DNA from: Halobacteriales archaeon QS_4_69_225
Lineage (GTDB): Archaea; Halobacteriota; Halobacteria; Halobacteriales; Haloarculaceae
DNA: 64,000 nt
Direction: 5' to 3'
NCBI GenBank assembly: GCA_003020965.1
Contig: PXRL01000007.1
Location: 47,166 to 111,165 of the forward strand
The notes below the pieces were generated by a model. The model was given only the letters and a program-made list of their open reading frames with translations. It was not told the DNA's origin and ran no database searches. Numbering within the stretch: position 1 is the stretch's first letter; each line of letters starts with the position of its first letter. Below are positions 42,546 through 51,128 of the stretch, in pieces. Both the position numbers and the translations under genes were made by a program.

Positions 42546-43463
42546 TCAGTCGCCGTCGACGGCCGGGTCGGCCGGCAGCGGCGACGACGGGTCCTCGTCG
42601 GTCGTCTCCCGGAACCGGCCGACGGCGCAGCGGGCCTCCTCGAGTTCGGCGTCGCCGACGGCCGCCAGCAGGGCGGCGGCCCGGCGGGCGCGGGTCCGGC
42701 GCCACGACTCCCGGCGGGACTGGTAGGTCCGCAGCGCCCGCAGGAAGTCCGGCCGGGAGAACTCCGGCCAGTAGGGCGCACAGAAGTAGACGGCGGCCTC
42801 GTTGCCGTTGGCGTGCCACGGGAGGAAGTTCGACGTCCGCTCGTCGCCGCCGGTCCGGATGATGAGGTCGACGGCCCGCGTCGGGCCGGTCGTCAGCCGC
42901 CGTTCGACCTCGGCGACGTCGACCGTCTCAGGGTCGAGGTCGCCGGCGGCGGCCGCGCGGGCGACGTCGCGGGCGACGCCGAGCAGCTCCGCGCGGCCGC
43001 CGTAGGCCAGGGCGACGTTCAGCCGGAGGTCGTCGTAGCCGGCGGTGCGGCGGTCGGCGTAGGCGACGGCCTCCCGGACGCGGTCGGGCAGGCGGTGGGT
43101 CTCGCCGATGGCCTGGATGCGGACCTCCCGGTCGTGGACCTCCTCGCGGTCGGCGAACGACCGCAGCTTCTCGGTGATGAGGTCGAACAGCGCCTCCTGC
43201 TCGTCGGGCGGCCGCTCGAAGTTCTCCGTCGAGAAGGCGTACAGCGTCAGCTCCTCGATTCCGAGGTCGCCGCACCACCGTAGCACCTGCTCGGTCGTGT
43301 CGGCGCCGGCGCGGTGACCCTGGGTGTCGGCCTCGCCCTGCTCGCGGGCGTACCGCCGGTTGCCGTCCTGGATGACCGCGACGTGGGTCGGCGTCCCGGA
43401 GATCTCCCGCTCCAGCAACCGCTCGTAGGCACCCTCCAGCCGCCGCCGGACTCCGTGCAGCAT
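42546..43463 (-). CDS. uppS: Undecaprenyl diphosphate synthase-type cis-prenyltransferase
   Basis: A 305-residue enzyme that builds the long cis-polyprenyl diphosphate used as dolichol-type lipid carrier for glycosylation. The catalytic loop is HVAVIQDGNRRYAREQG with Asp33, then AFSTENFERPPDEQ. The diphosphate-binding end is IIRTGGDERTSNFLPWHA and the late acidic site is FCAPYWPEFSRPDFLRALRT. The Arg-rich C-terminal extension (RRTRARRAAALL) is an addition. It faces a shorter homologue lacking the catalytic loop across the hairpin array. Length and motifs indicate an active enzyme. Confidence 0.9.
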   Translation of the reverse strand: MLHGVRRRLEGAYERLLEREISGTPTHVAVIQDGNRRYAREQGEADTQGHRAGADTTEQVLRWCGDLGIEELTLYAFSTENFERPPDEQEALFDLITEKLRSFADREEVHDREVRIQAIGETHRLPDRVREAVAYADRRTAGYDDLRLNVALAYGGRAELLGVARDVARAAAAGDLDPETVDVAEVERRLTTGPTRAVDLIIRTGGDERTSNFLPWHANGNEAAVYFCAPYWPEFSRPDFLRALRTYQSRRESWRRTRARRAAALLAAVGDAELEEARCAVGRFRETTDEDPSSPLPADPAVDGD

Positions 43464-43617
43464 CTACCGGGAAATTGCGGGCCATCCAAATGAGTTTGCT
43501 GGCCGTCCGGCCGCGGCGTCGCGGGTCGGCGTGCTGGCCGGGACGCCGCCGAGAAGCGCGGCGTCGTTCCGAGTCGTCGCAGGGTTTTTGTACCGGCACG
43601 TCCACGCGTCAGACGTA

Positions 43618-43812
43618 ATGGCGCAAGGCGAGGTTGACTTCTTCAACGACACCGGCGGTTACGGCTTCATCGAGACGGACGAGGCGGACGAGGACGTGTT
43701 CTTCCACATGGAGGACGTCGGCGGCCCGGACCTCGAGGAGGGCCAGGAAGTCGAGTTCGACATCGAGCAGGCCGAGAAGGGGCCCCGGGCGACGAATCTC
43801 ACCCGGCTGTAA
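43618..43812 (+). CDS. cspA: Cold-shock domain protein
   Basis: A 64-residue single cold-shock domain. RNP1-like GYGFIETDEADEDVFFHMED is intact, and the length matches haloarchaeal CspA proteins. These bind single-stranded RNA or DNA and act as RNA chaperones. A TTTTTGTA element at 43584-43591 lies 27-34 nt before the ATG, so the transcript is probably leaderless. The adjacent genes appear unrelated. Confidence 0.93.
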   Translation: MAQGEVDFFNDTGGYGFIETDEADEDVFFHMEDVGGPDLEEGQEVEFDIEQAEKGPRATNLTRL

Positions 43813-43903
43813 CCGGCACCGACAGCACGACGACCGCGGGACGTGCGGAGTGACGTTCGTCGCGGACCGTGACCCGTATTACGCTCCGTAGCTACCGCTC
43901 CAC

Positions 43904-44308
43904 ATGAGCGACGCCATCGACGAGGACCTCCGCCAGCGGACGAAGGCACTTCTGGAGCCGGGCGACATCGAGCTGAACGGGGTCGTCGTCCGGACGGAGC
44001 TGACGAGTGCCGAGGAGCCGACGCTCCACCAGGCTACCCTGGACGTCGGCGACGTCATCAGCGAGGCCGCCGGCCTCGACCCGGCGGCGACGTACGTCTA
44101 CTCCGGCAACGACGACGAGCGGTTCGGCGTCAACCAGCACCAGGGGCTGACGCTCGACGGCGACGAGTTCGTCTGGGAGTGCCAGCAGCTCATGCGGGAC
44201 GGCACCTACGACGTCGTCTTCTACTACGAGGCCGACGCCGACCAGGCGGCCGTCGTCGAGGGCGTCGAGGCGCTGGGCTTCGACGCGACGGGCGTCGAGG
44301 GCGATTGA
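43904..44308 (+). CDS. DUF5778 family protein
   Basis: A 134-residue haloarchaeal protein of unknown function. It starts MSDAIDEDLRQRTKALLEPG and continues with a beta-rich body (IELNGVVVRTELTSAEE, VGDVISEAAG) and a ferredoxin-like end (YDVVFYYEADADQAAVVEG). I recall this as DUF5778. It has no Cys, no membrane segment and no catalytic signature. It precedes the heme-biosynthesis operon by 70 bp on the same strand and could be co-transcribed with it. Confidence 0.75.
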   Translation: MSDAIDEDLRQRTKALLEPGDIELNGVVVRTELTSAEEPTLHQATLDVGDVISEAAGLDPAATYVYSGNDDERFGVNQHQGLTLDGDEFVWECQQLMRDGTYDVVFYYEADADQAAVVEGVEALGFDATGVEGD

Positions 44309-44378
44309 GCGCGCCGACGGTCGGCCGATGCCGCCGGGAACGGACGGCTTATTGGCGGCTACCCCGAACCGGACGGTA

Positions 44379-45440
44379 ATGAGCGAGACTGCCGCGCTGG
44401 ACCGTCTCGACCGAGCGGTCCTCAACGCGTTTCAGGGCGGTTTCCCGGTCGTCGCGGAACCGTGGGAGCCGGCGGCGGCGGCGCTGCGGGACCGCGGCGT
44501 CGACGTCACGGCCGCGGAGCTACTCGAGCGCGTCCGCGAGCTGGACGAGGCGGGCACCCTGACGCGCTTCGGCGCCCTCATCGACGCCGGCGAGATCGGC
44601 GGCGCCGCCACGCTGGTGGCGATGCACGCCCCCGAGGAGCGGTTCGACGAAATCGCCGAGCAGGTCAACGCCCACCGCGAGGTCGCCCACAACTACGAGC
44701 GGGAACACCCGCACCTGAACATGTGGTTCGTCGTTTCGGTATCAGACCCCGACGCCGTCGACCGCGTGCTGGCGGAGATCGAGGCCGAGACCGGTCAGGA
44801 GACGTACAACCTGCCGAAACAGCGGGAGTTCCGCGTGGAGGCGAAGTTCCTGCTCGACGGGCCGGTCCCCGAGGGCGACGTCGACTGCTCGGACCTGGGG
44901 CCGGACGTCGAGGCGGTCGACCGCGAGGCGCTGACGCCCGACGAGCGGGATCTGGTCGTCGAGATACAGGACGGCCTGCCGGTCACGGAGACGCCGTACG
45001 CCGACGTCGCCGACGCGCTGGAGGTCGACCCGGAGTGGGTCCGGCGGACGATCAGGCGGTTCGACGCCGAGGGGAAGGTCCGGCGGGTCGGCGTCGTCCC
45101 GAACCACTACGCGCTCGGCTACACGGAAAACGGCATGACGGTCTGGGACGTCCCCGACGACGTGGTCGAGGAGGTGGGGCCGGCCGTCGCCTCGCTGGAT
45201 TTCGTCACGCACTGCTACGAACGGCCCCGCTTCGAGGGCGTCTGGCCGTACAACTTCTTCGCGATGACCCACGGCCGCTCGGAGGCCGAAAGTGCCGAGC
45301 GCATCGAGGCGGTGCGGGCGACGATGGACGAACACTGGGACGTCGCCGACGGGGACTGGGACACGCTGTTTTCGACGCGCATCCTGAAGAAAACCGGCAT
45401 CCGGATGGCCGAGCGGGCCGACGCGAACACCGAACCATGA
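44379..45440 (+). CDS. ahbAB: Siroheme decarboxylase, fused AhbA-AhbB
   Basis: A 353-residue protein made of two Lrp/AsnC-like halves. The first has a winged helix (TAAELLERVRELDEAGTLTR) and a regulator-like domain (ATLVAMHAPEERFDEIAEQV). The second repeats this order (RRTIRRFDAEGKVRRVGVVP, then GYTENGMTVWDVPDDVVEEV). Residues such as HNYEREHPHLNMWF in half 1 and HCYERPRFEGVWPYNFF in half 2 match AhbA/B, which decarboxylate siroheme to didecarboxysiroheme in the archaeal heme route. AhbA and AhbB are usually separate, but the fusion is known in haloarchaea. The stop overlaps the sirC start (ATGA). Confidence 0.88.
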   Translation: MSETAALDRLDRAVLNAFQGGFPVVAEPWEPAAAALRDRGVDVTAAELLERVRELDEAGTLTRFGALIDAGEIGGAATLVAMHAPEERFDEIAEQVNAHREVAHNYEREHPHLNMWFVVSVSDPDAVDRVLAEIEAETGQETYNLPKQREFRVEAKFLLDGPVPEGDVDCSDLGPDVEAVDREALTPDERDLVVEIQDGLPVTETPYADVADALEVDPEWVRRTIRRFDAEGKVRRVGVVPNHYALGYTENGMTVWDVPDDVVEEVGPAVASLDFVTHCYERPRFEGVWPYNFFAMTHGRSEAESAERIEAVRATMDEHWDVADGDWDTLFSTRILKKTGIRMAERADANTEP

Positions 45441-46084
45441 TCCCGCTGTTCCACGACTTCGACGGCGAGACGGTGGTGGTGTTCGGCGGCGGGAGCGTCG
45501 GCGCCCGGAAGGCCCGGCGATTCGCCCGGGAGGCGTCGGTGGTGGTCGTCGGCCCGGCGCTACCGGCCGACGACTACGGTGGCGCCGAGACGGTGCGGGC
45601 GGCGCCGGACCCCGACGACGTTCCCGGCTGGTTCGACCGGACGGAGCCGGCGCTTGCGGTCGCGGCCACGGACGTCGAGGCGGTCAACGAGGCCGTCGCG
45701 GCCGCCGCGGCCAACCGGGGGGTGCTGGTGAACCGCGCCGACCGCGCCGGCGGCCGCGACGCCGGCAGCGTCGTCGTGCCGGCGACGGTCCGGGACGGCG
45801 ACGTCGCCGTTGCGGTGTCGACGGGCGGGCAGAGTCCGGCCCTCGCCCGGGAGCTCCGGAAGCGGATCGAGGCCGAAATCGACGGTGCCGGCGAGTTGGC
45901 GGCCGCCACGGCCGCGACCCGGGCGGAGCTGAAGTCGCGCGGCGTCGCCCCCGACCGGCGGCGGGATGCCGTGCGGGCGGCGGTGCGGTCCCCGCGGGTT
46001 TGGAAGGATTTAGGTGCGGGAGGAACCAAGCCTCGGCGAACGGTAGACGCCGTCGTCGAGTCGGTGCTGGGTGAGACCGAGTGA
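45437..46084 (+). CDS. sirC: Precorrin-2 dehydrogenase / siroheme synthase-type protein
   Basis: A 215-residue NAD-dependent enzyme that oxidises precorrin-2 to sirohydrochlorin. The Rossmann signature is TVVVFGGGSVGARKARRFAR, followed by LAVAATDVEAVNEAVAAAA, NRADRAGG and VVVPATVRDGDVAVAVSTGG. QSPALARELRKRIE is typical of CysG N-terminal and Met8-like proteins. The C-terminal helical part is short, so it may be a dehydrogenase without chelatase function. It is the second gene of the ahbAB-sirC-hemA operon, overlapping both neighbours by 4 nt. Confidence 0.87.
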   Translation: MIPLFHDFDGETVVVFGGGSVGARKARRFAREASVVVVGPALPADDYGGAETVRAAPDPDDVPGWFDRTEPALAVAATDVEAVNEAVAAAAANRGVLVNRADRAGGRDAGSVVVPATVRDGDVAVAVSTGGQSPALARELRKRIEAEIDGAGELAAATAATRAELKSRGVAPDRRRDAVRAAVRSPRVWKDLGAGGTKPRRTVDAVVESVLGETE

Positions 46085-47439
46085 CTTCGAGCACGGAGAT
46101 CATCGCCGGCGCGAGCGTTTCACACCACCACGCGGGCGTCGCCGACGTCGAGGCGGCGTGTGCGGCCAGCCAGCGAGCGGCCGTCGACTCGCTGCTCGAG
46201 GAGCCGCTGGTGTCCGAGGCGTTCGTCCTCCAGACGTGCAACCGTGCGGAGGCGTACGTCGTCGCCGACGACGAGACGACCGCCCGGGAGACGCTGGACG
46301 CGCAGTTCGCGGCGGTCGACGACCACGCCGTCCGACGGCTGGGCCACGAGGCCAGCCTGCGGCACCTGATGCGGGTCGCCTGCGGGCTCGAATCGCTCGT
46401 CCTCGGCGAGGACCAGATCATCGGCCAGGTCCGGGAGGCCTACGAGGACGCCCGCGCGGCCGGCGGTATCGGGCCGACGCTGGACGACGCCGTCCTGAAG
46501 GCGTTGCACGTCGGCGAGCGGGCCCGCGACGAGACCGCCATCAACGAGGGGGTGCTCTCGCTTGGCTCGGCGGCCGTCCGGCTGGCCGACGCCGAGTGCG
46601 ACCTCGAGGGGGCGACGGTGCTGGTGGTCGGCGCCGGCGAGATCGCGACGCTCGCGGCCCGGGCGGCCGCCGTCGTCGCCGACCGGGTCATCGTCGCCAA
46701 CCGGACGCTACCGCACGCCGAGCACGTCGTCACAGAACTCGACGTCGAGGGGTCGGCCGTCGGGCTCGCGGCAGTGTCGGCCGCCGCCGCCGAGGCCGAT
46801 CTCCTCGTCACGGCGACGGGCAGCGACGAGTACATCGTCGACCGCGAGACGCTGGCCGACGCCGGCCGGACGTTCGTCGTCGACCTCGCCCGACCCCGGG
46901 ACGTCGACCCCGGAACCGCGGCCGTCGACGGCGTCGCGGTCCGGGACCTGGACGCCCTCGAGGCGGTCACCGATGAGACGCGCCGGCAGCGCCAGCGGGC
47001 CGCCGAGACCGTCGAGGCGATGATCGACGAGGAGTTCGAGCGGCTGCTGGAGCAGTACAAGCGCAAGCGCGCCGACGAGGTCATCGCCGCGATGTACGAA
47101 GGCGCCGAGCGGGTCAAAAAGCGGGAGCTCAGGACCGCCGTCGCCAAGCTCGGGGCCGACGGCGACGCCGTCACCGACCACCAGCGGGAGGTGCTGGAAT
47201 CGATGGCCGACTCGCTGGTCAGCCAGCTGCTGTCGGCGCCGACCCGGAGCCTCCGGGACGCCGCCGAGAAGGACGACTGGACCACCATCAACACCGCCCT
47301 CGAGCTGTTCGGCCCGGGGCTGAAGCCGACGCCCGACGAGATGCCGGAGCTGCCGGACGGCCCCGAGTCCATCCCCGAGGAGATGCGCCAGCAGATGCCC
47401 GACGCCGTCCTCGAACAGCTGCAGGCCGACGAGGAGTGA
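46081..47439 (+). CDS. hemA: Glutamyl-tRNA reductase
   Basis: A 452-residue enzyme that reduces Glu-tRNA to glutamate-1-semialdehyde, the first committed step of tetrapyrrole synthesis. The catalytic Cys lies in FVLQTCNRAEAYV. The invariant GLESLVLGEDQIIGQVREAY and the NADPH Rossmann region TVLVVGAGEIATLAARAAA are present. The dimerisation region is DEEFERLLEQYKRKRADEVI. The GTG start at 46081 overlaps the sirC stop, and the reading GTG-ACT-TCG fits the N-terminus before EIIAGASVSHHHA. The order with ahbAB and sirC links early and late steps of the siroheme-dependent heme pathway. Confidence 0.93.
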   Translation: MTSSTEIIAGASVSHHHAGVADVEAACAASQRAAVDSLLEEPLVSEAFVLQTCNRAEAYVVADDETTARETLDAQFAAVDDHAVRRLGHEASLRHLMRVACGLESLVLGEDQIIGQVREAYEDARAAGGIGPTLDDAVLKALHVGERARDETAINEGVLSLGSAAVRLADAECDLEGATVLVVGAGEIATLAARAAAVVADRVIVANRTLPHAEHVVTELDVEGSAVGLAAVSAAAAEADLLVTATGSDEYIVDRETLADAGRTFVVDLARPRDVDPGTAAVDGVAVRDLDALEAVTDETRRQRQRAAETVEAMIDEEFERLLEQYKRKRADEVIAAMYEGAERVKKRELRTAVAKLGADGDAVTDHQREVLESMADSLVSQLLSAPTRSLRDAAEKDDWTTINTALELFGPGLKPTPDEMPELPDGPESIPEEMRQQMPDAVLEQLQADEE

Positions 47440-47488
47440 CGCCGCCGACGGCCTCGTGTTTCAAGATACCGGCGCCGGTACGGTCCGT

Positions 47489-48556
47489 ATGGAGACACTC
47501 CCGGACGCGGACGTGGTGCTGTCCGGTCGGGCCGACTGGCTCGACGAGGCGTGGGCCGAACGGTTCGCCGAGCACCCCCTCGACTCGATCGAGACCGAGT
47601 ACCCGCACTACGTCGGCGCGCTCGAGGGTCCCGACGACCACGAGCCGCCGAGCGACCGCCATCCGGCGTTCTACGGCTGCTTCGACTGGCACTCGGCCGT
47701 CCACAGCCACTGGGCACTGGTCCGCGCGCTCCGGCTGGTCGAGGACCACCCCGACGAGGCGGCGATCGTCGAGAGCATCGACGACCGCCTGACGGCCGCC
47801 AACGTGGAGCGGGAGTGCGACGCCTTCGAGGCCGACCCGACCTTCGAGAAGGCCTACGGGTGGGGCTGGCTCCTGCACCTGGCCGCCGAACTCGACCGCT
47901 GGGACGATCCCCGCGGCGACGCCTGGTACGCGGCGCTGTCGCCGCTCGAGGAGGCCGTCGTCGACCTCGTCCGTTCGGAGTTCCTCACCGACGAGCGCCC
48001 GTTCCGCGTCGGAACCCACGGCAACACCGCCTTCGCGCTGCACTGCGTTCTCGACTACGCCCGGGCGGTCGGCGACCGGTCGCTCGAGCGCGACGCCGTC
48101 GACACCGCCCGCGGCTTCTTCGACGAGGATACCGACTACCCGCTCGCCTACGAGCCGCTGGGGTGGGACTTCCTCTCGCCCGCGCTGACCGAGGCCGACC
48201 TCATGCGGCGCGTGATCGAGCCGGACGCGTTCGCCGACTGGCTCGAGACCTTCCTGCCGGGGCTCGCCGAACGGCCCGTCGACCTCGCGGTCGACCCAAT
48301 CTCGGTCGGCGATGACCGCGACGGCGTCGCGCTGCACTACGTCGGTCTCAACCTCGCCCGCGCCTGGAGTCTCGCCGGCGTCGCCGATGCCCTCGGGGAC
48401 CACCCCGCGGTTCCCGCACTCGAGCGCGCGGCCGGCCGGCACGCGACGACGGGGCTCGGGCAGGCCTTCACCGACGACTACGCCGGTGCTCACTGGCTGT
48501 CCTCGTTCGCGTTCTACCTCGTCACGAGAAACGAAGGCGGCATCGGGGTGAACTGA
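47489..48556 (+). CDS. DUF2891 family protein
   Basis: A 355-residue, mostly helical protein. It matches DUF2891 as I know it from haloarchaea and bacteria: HPAFYGCFDWHSAVHSHWAL, then FEKAYGWGWLLHLAAEL, RVGTHGNTAFALHCVLDYA and LTEADLMRRV. The conserved His, Trp and Asp residues suggest an alpha/alpha toroid enzyme, perhaps acting on sugars, but no activity is established. The ATG at 47489, 49 bp after hemA, is preferred over a longer frame. There is no signal peptide. Confidence 0.8.
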   Translation: METLPDADVVLSGRADWLDEAWAERFAEHPLDSIETEYPHYVGALEGPDDHEPPSDRHPAFYGCFDWHSAVHSHWALVRALRLVEDHPDEAAIVESIDDRLTAANVERECDAFEADPTFEKAYGWGWLLHLAAELDRWDDPRGDAWYAALSPLEEAVVDLVRSEFLTDERPFRVGTHGNTAFALHCVLDYARAVGDRSLERDAVDTARGFFDEDTDYPLAYEPLGWDFLSPALTEADLMRRVIEPDAFADWLETFLPGLAERPVDLAVDPISVGDDRDGVALHYVGLNLARAWSLAGVADALGDHPAVPALERAAGRHATTGLGQAFTDDYAGAHWLSSFAFYLVTRNEGGIGVN

Positions 48557-48586
48557 GACGCGGCACGGCCGGCGGAACCGCGACGC

Positions 48587-49252
48587 TCAGTCGCTCGCGG
48601 GTTCGCCGCCGAGCGACCCGGAGCGGTCGCGTTCGGCCCGCGACGGCGGCGGGTAGCGGTCGTCGTCGGGTGCCCGCCAGCGCTCGTCGTTCCGGGGCAG
48701 GACACAGCGGTCGGGCTCGCGGTTGACGTGGGCGTACTGGTCGGGGGTGTTGGCCAGCGGGTGGGCGGGGTTGTCGCGGCTGTCGATGCGGGCGGCCCGT
48801 AGCTCGCCGAAGCCGGCGACGCGGGCGCGGATGCCCCGCCAGTGGCTGGCCGTCCCCGCCGGCAGGTCGTACGGGTGCGGCGGGCGGGCGTCGGGCGACT
48901 GCGCCGCCAGGGTCGCGCGGTTGACGTTCGCGGCGAGGTCGTCGTGGTCGATGCAGACGCCGACCCGGGCGCCGGCGGGCGTCCGGGCGGCCAGCACGTC
49001 CAACCCGAGGTGCAGCGCCCGGTACTCGGCGACGTTGTTGTCCGGCGCCGCGTGCGGCACCGACAGCCGGGCGACCCGCTCGCCGTCGCGGGTCTGGATG
49101 ACGACCCCGAGCCCGCCGCTGCCGTCGTCGCGGTAGGAGCCGTCGGTCGCGACGTAGAAATCGCGGCAGTGGGTTCGCGGCGGATGGGCGATGTGTGGGG
49201 TGGGCGAGTCGTCGAACAGGTTCCGCAGGACCGGCCGACGGTATGCGGCCAT
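48587..49252 (-). CDS. rnhA: RNase H-like domain protein
   Basis: A 221-residue protein with an RNase HI fold in residues 30-165. Candidate metal ligands are Asp37 (FYVATDGSY), Glu76 (NNVAEYRALHLG), Asp102 (VCIDHDDLA) and a late Asp (ARIDSRDNPAHPLAN), in the expected order. Haloarchaeal RNase HI proteins of this kind cleave RNA in RNA-DNA hybrids. The C-terminal 50 residues are Arg/Asp/Pro-rich and probably disordered. The TATA box 23-31 nt upstream gives a leaderless transcript from the ATG at 49252. Confidence 0.85.
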   Translation of the reverse strand: MAAYRRPVLRNLFDDSPTPHIAHPPRTHCRDFYVATDGSYRDDGSGGLGVVIQTRDGERVARLSVPHAAPDNNVAEYRALHLGLDVLAARTPAGARVGVCIDHDDLAANVNRATLAAQSPDARPPHPYDLPAGTASHWRGIRARVAGFGELRAARIDSRDNPAHPLANTPDQYAHVNREPDRCVLPRNDERWRAPDDDRYPPPSRAERDRSGSLGGEPASD

Positions 49253-49274
49253 ACACGGTACTCGGAAGTCGCGG

Positions 49275-49283
49275 TATATAAAT
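49275..49283 (-). promoter_or_regulatory. TATA box of rnhA
   Basis: TATATAAAT on the plus strand reads ATTTATATA on the coding strand, 23-31 nt upstream of the ATG. It is one of the clearest TATA boxes in the window and fits a leaderless mRNA. Confidence 0.65.
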
Positions 49284-49468
49284 CTACGGGAGTAACCGGG
49301 GTGACGCGGCCGGATTCCGACGGTACCCGGCTCCGACGGCCTGCCGTGAGCGGCCCCGTCGGAACGGCCCGCCGGCCGCGTGGACCCCCACCGTCGACCG
49401 GGCGATCGGGCCGTCGGCCGTCGGTTTCGAAAGCTTCAGGCGCGCGCCTCTCTCCGGTTCGGACGTGC

Positions 49469-49634
49469 GTCACCGGAACTTCCTCCGTCGCGCCGGTCTT
49501 CGCGGCGCTCGCCGGCTTCCTGTTCCTCGGCGAGGGGATCAGCCTCCCGACGGTCGCGGGCTTTCTCGTCATCCTCGGGGGGTTCGTGCCCGTCAAGCGG
49601 CGGGCGCGCGGAACTCGTCGCCCGCGGCTGACGG
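49469..49634 (+). pseudogene. C-terminal fragment of an EamA-type transporter
   Basis: The plus-strand frame reads VTGTSSVAPVFAALAGFLFL, then LGEGISLPTVAGFLVILGGF and VPVKRR. This is the last membrane hairpin of a DMT/EamA drug-metabolite transporter. No start, no upstream helices and no stop at the expected place are present. The rest of the gene has been lost. The fragment runs into the 3' end of the convergent aldo-keto reductase gene. Confidence 0.65.
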
Positions 49635-50597
49635 TCAGTGAGCCTCCGTCAGGCGCCGCCGCTGGCTGTCGGTCAGGGCGACCTCGGTGGCCCGGAGGTT
49701 GGCCTCCAACTGGGCGGGCGTCCGGGCGCCGACGACCGGGACGGTCCCCCGCTCGCGGAGCCACGCCAGCGCGACCGCCGCCGGCGGGGTCTCGACCTCG
49801 GCGGCGACGTCCTGGAGGACGTCCAGCACTCCGAAGTTCCGCTCGGTGAAGTAGCGGTCCGCGAAGTCGTCGCTGCGGGCCGCCCGCGAGCCCTCCGGCA
49901 CCGGCCGCTCGCGGCCGTACTTGCCCGAGAGGAAGCCGCCGGCCAGCGGCGACCACGGACAGACGCCGATCCCGTAATGGTCGCACATCTCGCGGTAGTT
50001 GCCGGCGATCTCCCGGTCGACGAGGTTGTACCGCGGCTGGGCGACGGTGAACGGCTCGTACCCCCGCCGGTCGGCGAGTTCGTTCGCGCGGGCGACCTTC
50101 CAGGCGTTCGGCTCGAACGTCGAGGTGCCGAGGTAGTGGACGCGGCCGTCGTCAACGAAGCCGTCGAGCGTCCGCAGGAACTCCTCGGCGGGGGTGTCGT
50201 CGTCCCAGCGGTGCGCGTAGAGGACGTCCAGGCGGTCGGTGCCGAGCCGCCCGAGGATGCCGTCCAGCGACCGCCGCAGGTGTTTGCGGCCGAGCCCCCG
50301 GCCGTTGGGGTCGTCGCGGGTCGGCCAGTACACCTTCGAGGCGACGACGAACGACTCGCGGTCCCACGCGCGGTCCGCGAACCACTCGCCGATCCACCGC
50401 TCGGCGCGGCCGTCGCCGTACATGTCGGCGGCGTCGATGAACCGGCCGCCGTGGTCGGCGTAGACGTCCAGCAGCTCGAAGGCCCGCTGTTTGTCGATCT
50501 CGACGGCGCCGGTGGCGTCCTCGCGGCCGAACCGCCACGTCCCGAGGGCGAACTCCGAGACCCGCAGCCCCGTCGAGCCGAGGTAGACGGCGTCCAT
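49635..50597 (-). CDS. Aldo/keto reductase
   Basis: A 320-residue NADPH-dependent oxidoreductase of the (beta/alpha)8 AKR superfamily. The catalytic tetrad is visible: Asp and Tyr in FIDAADMYGDGRAE, Lys in VVASKVYW and His in VLYAHRWDDDTP. The cofactor-binding end reads GTVPVVGARTPAQLEANL. YNLVDREIAGNYREMCDHYG and CPWSPLAGGFLSGKY are typical of the AKR11/12-like bacterial and archaeal group. The physiological carbonyl substrate is unknown. It is intact and of normal length. Confidence 0.9.
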   Translation of the reverse strand: MDAVYLGSTGLRVSEFALGTWRFGREDATGAVEIDKQRAFELLDVYADHGGRFIDAADMYGDGRAERWIGEWFADRAWDRESFVVASKVYWPTRDDPNGRGLGRKHLRRSLDGILGRLGTDRLDVLYAHRWDDDTPAEEFLRTLDGFVDDGRVHYLGTSTFEPNAWKVARANELADRRGYEPFTVAQPRYNLVDREIAGNYREMCDHYGIGVCPWSPLAGGFLSGKYGRERPVPEGSRAARSDDFADRYFTERNFGVLDVLQDVAAEVETPPAAVALAWLRERGTVPVVGARTPAQLEANLRATEVALTDSQRRRLTEAH

Positions 50598-50642
50598 ATC
50601 CCGCGTAGGATCCCCCGGGGTATGGCTGTGCGGGTCCCGGTT

Positions 50643-50858
50643 CTACCGGCCGTGACCGTGGCCGACCACGAAGGCGACGACGTTGACCGCCAGCAGCGAC
50701 GCCAGCCGCGTGGCGTCGGTCACGGACCCGGCGGCCACCAGCGCGACCGAGCAGAACGGCAGGAAAACGGCCGCCCAGAACGCCGTCGCCCGCACCGGCC
50801 ACAGGAGCCGCGACGACGCCACCGACCGCAGAAGCCCGCCGAATCCACGCGTGCCCAT
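50643..50858 (-). CDS. Small two-helix membrane protein
   Basis: A 71-residue protein. After a basic N-terminus (GTRGFGGLLRSVASSRLLWPV) come two helices, ATAFWAAVFLPFCSVALVAA and LASLLAVNVVAFVVGHG. The pattern places both ends in the cytoplasm. No family is recognised, and the aldo-keto reductase gene follows 45 bp downstream on the same strand. Confidence 0.5.
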   Translation of the reverse strand: MGTRGFGGLLRSVASSRLLWPVRATAFWAAVFLPFCSVALVAAGSVTDATRLASLLAVNVVAFVVGHGHGR

Positions 50859-51000
50859 TCTACTCTACCGTGGCGTCGTATCCACTAATAACGGCCGGAG
50901 GGTTCGCGTCGTTTCGGTTCTTTTAGCGCCCCGGCGCCCGGATCAAAACGTTTCACGAACGGCCGAGCGGGCCCGAGACGTTTCATGCGCCGTCGTCGTC

Positions 51001-51128
51001 CGGCGAGCGCCGTCGGTTTCTCGAGAACGGACACCGACACCCCGTGGGCGCCGGCCGGCGCTTCCCTCCGGCGAGCGCCGTCGGTCACTCGAGGACCGAC
51101 ACCGATACTTCGTGGGCGCCGGCCGGCG
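51001..51128. repeat. 68-bp-period direct repeat duplicating a gene's 3' end
   Basis: Two copies of a 60-bp sequence, starting CGGCGAGCGCCGTCGGT and ending CGTGGGCGCCGGCCGGCG, lie at 51001-51060 and 51069-51128 with a few mismatches. The right copy is the last 15 codons and stop of the gene at 51085-51510. The left copy reads the same peptide (AGAHGVSVSVLE) but lacks the stop. Confidence 0.75.

Noticed and set aside
44379..45440. Lrp/AsnC transcription regulator
   Set aside because: The two fused AsnC-like halves, the HxYER motifs and the operon with sirC and hemA identify it as siroheme decarboxylase.
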